In this document: in pieces, positions 52,712 through 60,653 of the stretch | How positions within the stretch are numbered: position 1 is the first letter of the stretch | Layout: every line of letters starts with the position of its first letter | NCBI GenBank assembly: GCA_937931205.1 | Contig: CALHBF010000013.1 | Location: 186,001-250,000, forward strand | Reading direction: 5' to 3' | Length of the DNA stretch: 64,000 nucleotides | Source of the DNA: an uncultured Bacteriovoracaceae bacterium | GTDB lineage: Bacteria; Bdellovibrionota; Bacteriovoracia; Bacteriovoracales; Bacteriovoracaceae | Translations under genes and position numbers: made by a program | Notes under the pieces: model-generated | Told to the model about the DNA's origin: nothing | Databases searched by the model: none | What the model saw: only the letters and a program-made list of their open reading frames with translations

Positions 52712-52814
52712 CCTCTTAAAATCACAAAAGACATTTTTTCCGTAGTAGTAACTGACCTTGCTTTGGAGGATAATAATACTCGAGGGTAGAGTTATGCCTT
52801 TATGAGGAAAGAAC

Positions 52815-54779
52815 ATGGATCGGTTCAATTTTTTTAGACAAACAGCTTTTCTGTTAAGCTGTCTTTTCATACTTACATCGTGTCTATCATCAGACATCCC
52901 TCGTGCTACCCAAGTTTATCAGACTAATCCCACAACTGGCGGAACAACCGGCGGAGAAGTCATTCCTCCTACAGAAGAAATTCCGCGTGTGGAATTGCGA
53001 CATCTTATTCAGCCCAATTTGACTGGAACAAATCGATATTCAAATGGAACCGGTCTGAGTGGTGGGGGAAGTTACGTTACAAAACTTTCTATTCCAAAAA
53101 ACTATGCAGGATACATGTACTTAGCGGGAATCAATATCCGAACTCTGACAGAGGGGCATGTTACAGTTCGTTTTCGTTTTGGAATGGACCGTTCACCCAT
53201 TGATATTCCAGCAACAATTACTCAGGCACCAGGGATCACTCCACAGACAAATATTAATGTTTTAGTGATGGACCTTCGTGGAGCTCCCTTCAGATATCTG
53301 ACTCTTCCTTATGATCTTTATGATTACAAAGACTATGAGGTGGATCCCCTTACTCATAAAATTATAGCGGGCCAAGAGATTATTCAAAATAATCTAGATA
53401 CCAATCTTTATTGTCGAGGTCTACGTATTGAGGATGATCCTACTTTTACCGGAGTAGGGGCTTGTGACGGAATTCAGGATCAGCCCGGGCAGCCTGCTGA
53501 GACATGTCTCTATGCCTACGCCAAAGTAGATGATCAATCACTTGTTAAAATTTCTAATGGTGTTCAGACTTCAGTAACTCCAAGTTTCCCTCAAGTTAAA
53601 TCAACGGCCAGCACTGGCTATTATGCTGACAATATTCCTGACCTTGTTTTAAGACCTAGTCTTGATACCATCCCAACAGCAGTTGGTGATGAGCACGCAT
53701 TTAGCTCTTATAAATTCTGGGATGATGGAACAAGTAATATTACGTTTACCAATTTTGGCGGAATTACTTTTCCTGATGGTTACGTCTATAAATATCGTGG
53801 ACCTTTCCGTTTAAGAAATACTCTTAACTGGCAGTTTAATTACGCCGATCTTGATGGCCCAAAGCGCTTGTTTAGAAAATCAGCATGGGTCTCTTATGAT
53901 GCCACTATCAATGGCGCTCTCATTGATGATCCGCAGATGTCGACTAGTTTGAACTACTTTAATCGTCTTTATTTTAACTCGTATAAGTTTCCATTAATGA
54001 CGAAATTAAGTCTTAATGCAGGAGTAGGACATTTAAGTTCTTCCTCTCTCTATGGCCCAAGAGTTGATACTTCATTATCAATTGCTGAAGACACAGGATG
54101 GATGGATGGGGCCAGTGCCCGAGCTCAAGGAATTAATAATTTCGGTGAGCACGTGGGATCTTGTAACGTCACTTCCACTGTTGAGATCCTAGCTCGCGAT
54201 AGTAACAATACTCAGTATGTTGTTGCTTCAAGTATTGATGTTAAACTTCAGCTCGTTCGCCCTGCTGAATTTCAGACGGATACCGGTACTCAAGTTCTTT
54301 ATCAGAACTATAAAAAATGTACGTCTAACTCTACCTGCGCTAGTGGTGAGTGTTGTTTCACAGACAGATGTTGGAGCGACACACTGGTGAGTCAGTGTTT
54401 TGATAACAATGCCACTCAAGGTTCTCTTAACTCAGGGGCCGCTTGTACTTCTGATCTACAGTGTAAGAGCTTGTGTTGTAATTCTGGCCGTTGTGCTGAT
54501 CATAATAGTGCATCGAATGTTTTCTGTAGCAAGCCGAGTGGTACAAGTTGTATCGCTAAGGAATGGTGTCAGAAGGTTCCAATTACTCGCTGTTACATCA
54601 TTCGTACGGGAACAACGACGACAGGACAGGTGACATGTGCTCAGCAATGTTACCAAGTGCAAGAGCATGGTGAATGTATGAATGGATTGTGTGTCGCTCC
54701 GACTCAGCCAACCATTCCAACTTTTGATCCAAATGCTGAAGGCGCTTGTGATGAGGCCATCGCCCCACCAAATTTTTAA
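52815..54779 (+). CDS. Large cysteine-rich lipoprotein, unknown function
   Basis: 654 residues. Lipoprotein signal with LFILTSC (C23); GAGGAA precedes the ATG. A Thr/Gly/Pro linker (QTNPTTGGTTGGEVIPP) is followed by about 450 residues of strand-rich sequence. The last 150 residues contain over 20 cysteines in knottin-like spacing (CTSNSTCASGECCFTDRCW, CTSDLQCKSLCCNSGRC), which resembles Dickkopf/cysteine-rich repeats in other delta-type bacteria. Exposed at the cell surface or periplasmic. No family name recognised. Confidence 0.65.
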   Translation: MDRFNFFRQTAFLLSCLFILTSCLSSDIPRATQVYQTNPTTGGTTGGEVIPPTEEIPRVELRHLIQPNLTGTNRYSNGTGLSGGGSYVTKLSIPKNYAGYMYLAGINIRTLTEGHVTVRFRFGMDRSPIDIPATITQAPGITPQTNINVLVMDLRGAPFRYLTLPYDLYDYKDYEVDPLTHKIIAGQEIIQNNLDTNLYCRGLRIEDDPTFTGVGACDGIQDQPGQPAETCLYAYAKVDDQSLVKISNGVQTSVTPSFPQVKSTASTGYYADNIPDLVLRPSLDTIPTAVGDEHAFSSYKFWDDGTSNITFTNFGGITFPDGYVYKYRGPFRLRNTLNWQFNYADLDGPKRLFRKSAWVSYDATINGALIDDPQMSTSLNYFNRLYFNSYKFPLMTKLSLNAGVGHLSSSSLYGPRVDTSLSIAEDTGWMDGASARAQGINNFGEHVGSCNVTSTVEILARDSNNTQYVVASSIDVKLQLVRPAEFQTDTGTQVLYQNYKKCTSNSTCASGECCFTDRCWSDTLVSQCFDNNATQGSLNSGAACTSDLQCKSLCCNSGRCADHNSASNVFCSKPSGTSCIAKEWCQKVPITRCYIIRTGTTTTGQVTCAQQCYQVQEHGECMNGLCVAPTQPTIPTFDPNAEGACDEAIAPPNF

Positions 54780-54790
54780 TGATTGATCCC

Positions 54791-54820
54791 TAGAGGCTTA
54801 TTAGGCATAATAAGCCTCTA
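54791..54820 (+). promoter_or_regulatory. 13-bp perfect stem-loop in the leader of the epimerase gene
   Basis: TAGAGGCTTATTA (54791-54803), loop GGCA, TAATAAGCCTCTA (54808-54820). It is directly followed by AGAGGA, the ribosome-binding site of the gene at 54834. No T-tract, so it is either a transcript end for the lipoprotein gene or an RNA element. Confidence 0.55.
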
Positions 54821-54833
54821 AGAGGATTAATTT

Positions 54834-55256
54834 ATGTTACCAGAATTGTCAGATTGCATTCTTGATCATATCGCCATCGCAGTTAAATCAATTGATGTTT
54901 CAGAAAAATTTTATAAAGACCTAGGCCTTACTTTTGCTCCTGAGCGAGAAATCGTAGAAGAACAAAAAGTGAAAACGGCCTTCGCCAATATTGATGTGAA
55001 TGCTCATATCGAATTACTCGAACCAACTGACCCAGAATCTACCATCCAAAAATTTATTGATACTAAGGGCGAAGGAATTCACCACATCTGTTTTAAAGTA
55101 AAAGATGTTGTCGCTAAAACAAATGAGCTAACGGCTAAAGGCTATCGTTTTATTTATCCAGCTCCTCGTCTTGGCGCTGGCGGATGTATGGTGAACTTTA
55201 TGCATCCGAAGTCTACTGGTGGCGTACTTATTGAACTCTCACAGAGGCCAGAATAA
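54834..55256 (+). CDS. mce: Methylmalonyl-CoA epimerase (VOC family)
   Basis: 140 residues. LDHIAIAVKSIDVSEKFYKDLGL, HIELLEPTDPES, GEGIHHICFKVKDV and the C-terminal GGVLIELSQ give the metal-binding His/Glu residues of the vicinal-oxygen-chelate fold. The order and spacing match methylmalonyl-CoA epimerase, used in propionyl-CoA breakdown or formation. No mutase gene is in the window. The next gene overlaps by one base (TAATG). Confidence 0.88.
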   Translation: MLPELSDCILDHIAIAVKSIDVSEKFYKDLGLTFAPEREIVEEQKVKTAFANIDVNAHIELLEPTDPESTIQKFIDTKGEGIHHICFKVKDVVAKTNELTAKGYRFIYPAPRLGAGGCMVNFMHPKSTGGVLIELSQRPE

Positions 55257-55981
55257 TGAGTCAGATGCAATTTCAAGCACCGCCTTTAACAAAGACTAAT
55301 AAAATTATTCTTATCTTGAGCGTTGCTTGTTTTATCGCATCAAGTGTGGGGAAGGCCATTGGCGCTTTCTCGCTTCCTAGTATTTTAGGATTGTCAGGGA
55401 GCGGGGTTCTTAGCGGATTTGTTTTTCAATTTATTACTTATCCCTTTGTTGAAACTCAGCTTCTGGGTTTTCTTTTTAATTCACTACTAGTGTGGTTCAT
55501 CGGTTCAGAGATTGAAAAGATGTGGGGTGAGAAGCTCTATCAGCGATTTTTAGGTTTAATTGTTCTGATCTGCGGACTTGTCTATGCCCTGGTAGGAATC
55601 CTGCTTTTTAACGGCACGGCCCTTTATTCAACACCGCTTTTTGGACTTTCGGGCATTAACTTTGCCCTGCTAATTGCTTACGCAACTCTTTATCCCGATC
55701 GTCAGTTGTCCATGATGCTGATTTTCCCGATGAGGGCCAGGACCTTTTGTTTTATCCTGATCGCCATTGAACTCTATTCTGGGATCTTCTCATCTTATTT
55801 ATCTAGTTGGGCCCATTTATTAAGTATGGCCCTGAGTTTTCTCTTTATTCGCTACCAGCACCTTCCGCTTATTCACCAAATGATGAATAAATCTTTTGGC
55901 AGAGAGTCAAAAAAGGCTAAAAAAGGGCATCTACGCATTGTTAAAGACGAGAAGAAGGATCCACCAAGGTATTGGCACTAG
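55256..55981 (+). CDS. Rhomboid-family membrane protein
   Basis: 241 residues with about six membrane helices. LLGFLFNSLLVWFIGSEIEKMWG matches the rhomboid H-x-x-x-N region, keeping the Asn but with Gly for the His. Catalytic Ser in LFGLSGINFALL (GxS) and catalytic His in SSWAHLLSMALS are kept. So a Ser-His protease dyad is possible. Basic cytoplasmic tail (GRESKKAKKGHLR). Substrates unknown. Coupled to mce. Confidence 0.75.
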   Translation: MSQMQFQAPPLTKTNKIILILSVACFIASSVGKAIGAFSLPSILGLSGSGVLSGFVFQFITYPFVETQLLGFLFNSLLVWFIGSEIEKMWGEKLYQRFLGLIVLICGLVYALVGILLFNGTALYSTPLFGLSGINFALLIAYATLYPDRQLSMMLIFPMRARTFCFILIAIELYSGIFSSYLSSWAHLLSMALSFLFIRYQHLPLIHQMMNKSFGRESKKAKKGHLRIVKDEKKDPPRYWH

Positions 55982-56056
55982 GTGTTAACCTGAGAATGCC
56001 ATTGCCAAGGTCCCTAATGCGATGATACAACCTACGAGATTTTAAAGTGAGGAAAT

Positions 56057-56233
56057 ATGAAATTGAGACTTGCCCTTGAAGAGAAACTTTTAGATGTACG
56101 TCTTCGTGACCGTCTTCTAGCTGAAGGTAAAATTACAAAAGAAGAAGTTGAAAAATTCTTAGCTTCAATTCCTGATGAAGAAGCTAATGCTACTACTCTT
56201 GGACAAGACGAAGCAGCTAACAACATTCAGTAA
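56057..56233 (+). CDS. Small protein of 58 residues, unknown function
   Basis: ATG 56057 is preceded by GAGGAAAT, a good ribosome-binding site. The product (MKLRLALEEKLLDVRLRDR ...) is strongly helical and highly charged; the segment GKITKEEVEKFLASIPDEE looks like a helix-turn-helix pair. No cysteines, no membrane segment. Codon use is like the neighbours. It lies alone between the rhomboid and fliL genes and ends one base before the convergent fliL stop. Below the length limits of common gene finders. Function unknown. Confidence 0.65.
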   Translation: MKLRLALEEKLLDVRLRDRLLAEGKITKEEVEKFLASIPDEEANATTLGQDEAANNIQ

Positions 56234-56234
56234 T

Positions 56235-56687
56235 CTACTGAATAACAAATCCAGAAAAGAAAATTTGCTTGATAACAGGTTGACCTAATTTAGCGTTAAC
56301 CTGTTTCTTGATTCTGCTCTCAAATAACATTTTTCCAGTAACTGTTTCGACTTCCTCTGGTGAAAGTTTTGTCGCCAGTTCAATCACTACATCTTTAATC
56401 ATAAACTCATTTTTTGAGATAAGCTTTTTTTGGTCTTCATAGAAAGGAAGAACGTTCATTTCTAAACTCAGAAATCTGAGACGATTGGCATCTGAATCCA
56501 AATTCACAGTAAACTTCTTAATTGGTACTGGAGTAAGTCCCGTATTCTGTCCTAATCCTTCTTTGAGTTTTAATTTTTCTGCAATCTGATCGGTTGGGGC
56601 AGGCTTTATAAAATTGTGCGAATAGAAGACCACACCGGTTCCAGCAAGAGCGATAGCAAGATTGAGGTAAATAAGGATTTTTAACAT
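56235..56687 (-). CDS. fliL: FliL-like flagellar basal-body protein
   Basis: 150 residues with one N-terminal membrane helix (about 4-24) and a periplasmic domain: KKFTVNLDSDANRLRFLSLEMNVL, KDVVIELATKLSPEEVET and a C-terminal KQIFFSGFVIQ, which match FliL (L-N-L-x-R-F-L-x-x-x-x-E-L, then I-R-x-x-V/L and V-x-x-V-x-F-x-x-F-V-x-Q). FliL surrounds the stator and supports torque. No other flagellar genes adjoin. Single gene. Confidence 0.75.
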   Translation of the reverse strand: MLKILIYLNLAIALAGTGVVFYSHNFIKPAPTDQIAEKLKLKEGLGQNTGLTPVPIKKFTVNLDSDANRLRFLSLEMNVLPFYEDQKKLISKNEFMIKDVVIELATKLSPEEVETVTGKMLFESRIKKQVNAKLGQPVIKQIFFSGFVIQ

Positions 56688-56822
56688 AGCTCAATAATAA
56701 CATGAGATGAACTTCTCGCAATTGCTAAAAGATCCTTAGCATTTTACTCACACATTCGTTACTGGCCCCAGGCCGGAAGTGGCCTTAAAATAGAAGAGTT
56801 TTATTTTTTAAAAGGTTATGTA

Positions 56823-58172
56823 ATGAAATATCTTCTGATGCTACCTCTGATGTTTGGTCTTTCTTGTTCCAGTTTGAAAACAAACCAAACAGGGCTTTCA
56901 AGCATTAATCTCTCTGTTAAAGAAGTGAAGCTGGATAACGGTATGACTGCCTTGATTGTTCCAGATCACAAGCTTCCTATTTTCTCTCTTTATATCTTCT
57001 ACAAAGTAGGCGGTAAGAACGAAGTTCCAGGAATCACCGGAGCGAGCCATTTTCTTGAACACATGATGTTTAAGGGAGCTAAAAAATTTGGCAAAAACAC
57101 CATCGACTTTATTATTGAAGGTTCTGGCGGAAGTACCAATGCGTACACTACTGCAGATCAGACTGTGTATTATGAAAATCTTCCCACTCCTCAGTTAGAG
57201 CAGATGCTTGAAATTGAAGCAGATCGTATGGAAAATCTTCTTCTTGATAAAGATGACTTTGAGAAGGAGAGAGCGGTTGTTCTGGAAGAGCGTAAAATGC
57301 GCTATGAAAATTCTCCGCGTGGTCAACTTTACTTAGGGTTAATGAATCATCTCTTTGAAGGAACTCCTTATGGAAGAAGTGTAATTGGAGATATTCCTGA
57401 TCTGAAGTCAGTGACTCGTGAACAGATTTATGACTACTTCAAAAAGTTCTATGCTCCTAACAATGCAGTTATTGTCATTGCCGGTGATGTTGATTCAGCT
57501 GATGCTGCAAAATATGTAAAAAAATATTTTGGTGGGATCAAGTCTTCTCCGGGTGTTTCAGAGGCGCATGCTTCTTTAAAAGAGTCTGATTTCGTACCAG
57601 CTCTCAAAAAAGATAAAGTGGTTAAGCTTAAAGGTGAATCACCAAATCCTATTTTCATGATGGGTTACCCTACTTATAAAGCAGGTGATGTTCGTGGTTA
57701 TCCGTTAGATATTCTTTCAAGCATTATCGGGGCAGGTAAGAGTTCTTCTCTTGTTAATGACTACATCCTGACAAAAAAACCTGTAGCGACCAGTATCTAT
57801 GCTGCTCATCAGTCTCTAGATATGTCAGGTTTTTTCTTTGTGGGCGGTGAGCTTGTTCAAGGTGTAAGTCTTGATAACTTCAAAGAAGATCTCAAGAAAA
57901 AATTGGTAAGTTATTGTGAAACAGAGATTACTGAAAAAAATATTCAAAAAGTAAAAAACAATTATCAAACAGATCTATATGAAAGTTTAGATACCAATGC
58001 AGGAATGGCAAGATTCCTAGGTGATAGGCAGTTAGTATTTGGTGATTGGAAAACTTATAAGGAAGAGCTTGAGCAGTACGAGAAAGTAACTGTGAATGAT
58101 GTTAAACAGGCCTGTCTTGAACTTTCTAAAATACCAAGCGTCTTTATATCAGTTTGGAATCAGCATAAGTGA
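56823..58172 (+). CDS. M16 zinc peptidase, catalytic partner, lipoprotein
   Basis: 449 residues. Lipoprotein-like signal (MKYLLMLPLMFGLSC). Inverted zinc motif HFLEH (GASHFLEHMMFKG) with the distal Glu in ERAVVLEERKMRYEN. The second half has the non-catalytic M16 domain (IIGAGKSSSLVNDYI). Together with the next gene, this is the common two-subunit M16B arrangement (like PqqL/ymxG pairs). Likely digests peptides in the periplasm. Confidence 0.9.
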   Translation: MKYLLMLPLMFGLSCSSLKTNQTGLSSINLSVKEVKLDNGMTALIVPDHKLPIFSLYIFYKVGGKNEVPGITGASHFLEHMMFKGAKKFGKNTIDFIIEGSGGSTNAYTTADQTVYYENLPTPQLEQMLEIEADRMENLLLDKDDFEKERAVVLEERKMRYENSPRGQLYLGLMNHLFEGTPYGRSVIGDIPDLKSVTREQIYDYFKKFYAPNNAVIVIAGDVDSADAAKYVKKYFGGIKSSPGVSEAHASLKESDFVPALKKDKVVKLKGESPNPIFMMGYPTYKAGDVRGYPLDILSSIIGAGKSSSLVNDYILTKKPVATSIYAAHQSLDMSGFFFVGGELVQGVSLDNFKEDLKKKLVSYCETEITEKNIQKVKNNYQTDLYESLDTNAGMARFLGDRQLVFGDWKTYKEELEQYEKVTVNDVKQACLELSKIPSVFISVWNQHK

Positions 58173-58180
58173 GATTTACT

Positions 58181-59536
58181 ATGAAATATAATTTAATTGC
58201 CGCCTCATTAATTTTTTCAACTTCTGTTTTAGCAGAAGATAATTTTCTAAGTTCTGTAAAGACATTCACAATGAATGACTATGAAGTCGTATGGCTTCAA
58301 GATAAAAAGTTTCCGGCCTTCAATGCTTCTATCTATTTTAACGATGGAGCGCTAAGAGATGCTGTTTCTGGTTTGACCCAAGTAACTTTTGATCAGCTTT
58401 CAAGTGGAACGAGTAAAGAAACAGAAAAACAAATTGCCGAGTTCTTTGACTTCTATGGAGCAAGCATCAATCATTCGGTAACTCACGAGTATTCTGTTTT
58501 TAATATTAAAGGTCTGACTAAAGATATTACTCCAGTAGTGGGGAAGGTGTGTGAGCTCTTCAACGATGCTACCTATCCTAAGTTTGAACTAGATTCTTAT
58601 GTAGCAAGAAAGAAGTCTAATCTTAAAAACATGGTAACTTCACATTCTCAACTGGCAGACAGAATTTTTAGAAAACTATCACTGGCAGGAACTCCATTCG
58701 GAACTGATACCGACGGAACTCTGATCAGTTTAGATAAAATTTCAAGTTCAGCTCTGAAAGAGAGACTGACAGGTCTTTCCAAGGCCCGTAAAGTGATCTT
58801 CCTTTCAGGTCCTAGTGAAGCAAAAGAAGTCGTTGATGTGATCTCAAAAAAATGTCAATGGACTCAGGAAACCGAATTAGCTGCTAATAAAGTTAATAAA
58901 CCTCAGGAGCAGTCTGCCATTTATTTAGTACCAGTTCCTGGTGCCAATCAGGCGCAGATTCGCATTGGCCGTTATTTAACGAAACAAGAAGTAGAAGGAA
59001 AGGATGATCAGTTTCAATTCCTATCTGGTTTCTTAGGCGGAGGTTTTACTTCTAAGCTTATTCAAGAACTTCGCGTAAAAAGAGGTCTGACTTATTCGGC
59101 CGGTGCCTACGTATCGATGCAAAGAGATTATGGCAGAGCAGGGGTTGTGACCTTCTCTAAGAGTGAGACGGCCAGTGAAGTGGTTTCACTTGTTCGAAAT
59201 ATTTTATCTGACATGGAAAACCCAGCAAAAATCAGCGAAGAAGAATTTAAGCATCAGCAAAATCACCAGATAGGTGGACATGCTTTTGAGTTTGAAAAGA
59301 ACGCGGCTCTTTTAGCGAGAATGATTAATTATCGTCATCAGAATAAAGACTTTTCTCTCATGCTTGCTTTCCCTGATAAAGTAAAAGCGATGACTCCGCA
59401 GGCACTGTCACATTCAACTTCTGAGGTTTATCCGTGGGAGAGAATGACAGTGGTGATTGTTGGGGATAAATCACTTGTCCAATCTCTCTCTAAGGTGAGA
59501 CCGGTGAAGATTATAGATTACAAAGATTATTTATAA
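58181..59536 (+). CDS. M16 peptidase-like protein, non-catalytic partner
   Basis: 451 residues from ATG 58181, which begins a signal peptide (MKYNLIAASLIFSTSVLA). The HxxEH position is lost (LTQVTFDQLSSGTSK), while the second-domain motif LGGGFTSKLIQELRVKRGLTYSAGAY is conserved; this R/Y pair belongs to the partner subunit that helps bind peptide ends. So it pairs with the preceding catalytic subunit to form the active enzyme. Nearly overlapping start. Confidence 0.88.
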   Translation: MKYNLIAASLIFSTSVLAEDNFLSSVKTFTMNDYEVVWLQDKKFPAFNASIYFNDGALRDAVSGLTQVTFDQLSSGTSKETEKQIAEFFDFYGASINHSVTHEYSVFNIKGLTKDITPVVGKVCELFNDATYPKFELDSYVARKKSNLKNMVTSHSQLADRIFRKLSLAGTPFGTDTDGTLISLDKISSSALKERLTGLSKARKVIFLSGPSEAKEVVDVISKKCQWTQETELAANKVNKPQEQSAIYLVPVPGANQAQIRIGRYLTKQEVEGKDDQFQFLSGFLGGGFTSKLIQELRVKRGLTYSAGAYVSMQRDYGRAGVVTFSKSETASEVVSLVRNILSDMENPAKISEEEFKHQQNHQIGGHAFEFEKNAALLARMINYRHQNKDFSLMLAFPDKVKAMTPQALSHSTSEVYPWERMTVVIVGDKSLVQSLSKVRPVKIIDYKDYL

Positions 59537-59546
59537 GAAAAGAGAT

Positions 59547-59572
59547 CAGACTGCTCCTTAGGGAGCAGTCTG
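59547..59572 (-). terminator. Terminator of the ldt-bactofilin operon with the stop codon in its loop
   Basis: CAGACTGCTCC (59547-59557) pairs with GGAGCAGTCTG (59562-59572), an 11-bp perfect stem. The bactofilin stop (59558-59560) lies in the loop. On the minus strand a T-rich tract (TCTCTTTTCTT) follows. Confidence 0.6.
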
Positions 59573-59911
59573 TGAATTAGCTTCTGTATTGACGATGGCA
59601 CCCGGATAAATGACAAGTTTCTTTGCTTTAATTGAGCCAGATACTTGAGCACTTGAACGAATTGAAACTGAACCTTCTGAATAGATATCACCATCCACTT
59701 CACCAAAAATTTCCAAGTCAAAAGCTTCAATCTTTCCAGTAATCTTAGAATCTCGCTCGAGAATAAGTTTGGCCGAATTGAGCATCTTAACATTGCCTTC
59801 AATGGTGGCAGTGATAATGGTATTTCCTGAAAAAGAAACATTCCCTGAGAGCTTTGATCCAAGACCTAAAACATTATATTGGAATGCTCTGAAATCATTG
59901 CCGTTGATCAT
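59558..59911 (-). CDS. Bactofilin
   Basis: 117 residues built of about six-residue strand repeats: LGLGSKLSGNVSFSGNTIITATIEGNV, AKLILERDSKITGKIEAFDLEIFGEVDGDIYS and VSGSIKAKKLVIYPGA, the right-handed beta-helix of bactofilins (DUF583). Bactofilins polymerise without nucleotides and organise cell-wall enzymes. The gene follows a membrane protein and an L,D-transpeptidase in one operon. It starts within the end of the membrane-protein gene. Confidence 0.92.
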   Translation of the reverse strand: MINGNDFRAFQYNVLGLGSKLSGNVSFSGNTIITATIEGNVKMLNSAKLILERDSKITGKIEAFDLEIFGEVDGDIYSEGSVSIRSSAQVSGSIKAKKLVIYPGAIVNTEANSQTAP

Positions 59912-60651
59912 GACTTCTTCTCCACTTTAAAATCTTGTGTCTCTTTTAAGTAAATAAGATCACCTTCGCGGCTGAAAATATAAATAAGAAACTTAACAGA
60001 ATCGGCCTGGGGAAGGGAGAAGCTAGCGCGAGTAGGTCTTAGTCTTGTTACTGAAAAAGCCTCGCCTTGCGTGTATTTTAACCCCTCAATGAGAGAAGTC
60101 GAAGGGACTTCCGGGTAAGTGATAAACTGATTTTTTGAGACGAGGAATACCAAGATATGACCGGAAATTCTTGTTTCTTGAACAGAGCTGATGATCTGAA
60201 AATCAAGTTGGGCCTGGTTGTTAGTAATTTTAAAATTGAGGTGATCAACATTAACCAGATTTTTAGAAATAAGGTTTTGCATACCATAAGGCTTCTTGAC
60301 ACCGATCAGGCTGATTGATTCTGAAGGTGCAGGAGCTTCTGGAGTAGATGCAAGCTTTTGGGTAAGAGTTTGGTTGGTTGTTTGAAGTTCTTTAACGGCC
60401 CCTTCAAGTTCTAAAATTCGGGCCTGATCTTTATTTATCAGTTCAGGGAATTTGGGCTTGGCCGCATACTTAAATTGTGAACCGAAGGCCCAGACTAAAA
60501 GTGAAATAAAGACAGTGACAACAATGATAGGAGCAGTAAATAAAAAGCTTTTAAGGAAACTTTTTTTTATCGTGAAATATTTTGGAGGAAGAGGTGAATC
60601 GTAAATAACGATTGAGACCTCTTCTCCAGTTGATTGAATTGAATCTTTCAT
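59908..60651 (-). CDS. Single-pass membrane protein, likely link between bactofilin and the wall
   Basis: 247 residues. Cytoplasmic N-terminus of about 30 residues, a membrane helix (about 33-56), a short coiled coil (ARILELEGAVKELQTTNQTLTQKLAS) and a periplasmic beta domain (HLNFKITNNQAQLDFQIISS, SGHILVFLVSKNQ, VKFLIYIFSREGDLIYLKE). No known family. Overlaps bactofilin by ATGA, 2 bases after the transpeptidase gene. The gene order suggests that it connects the bactofilin scaffold to the periplasm. Confidence 0.7.
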   Translation of the reverse strand: MKDSIQSTGEEVSIVIYDSPLPPKYFTIKKSFLKSFLFTAPIIVVTVFISLLVWAFGSQFKYAAKPKFPELINKDQARILELEGAVKELQTTNQTLTQKLASTPEAPAPSESISLIGVKKPYGMQNLISKNLVNVDHLNFKITNNQAQLDFQIISSVQETRISGHILVFLVSKNQFITYPEVPSTSLIEGLKYTQGEAFSVTRLRPTRASFSLPQADSVKFLIYIFSREGDLIYLKETQDFKVEKKS

Positions 60652-60653
60652 AA

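Noticed and set aside
59527-59862. 111-residue minus-strand ORF overlapping bactofilin in another frame
   Set aside because: The bactofilin frame shows the repeated beta-helix pattern; this one is a shadow.
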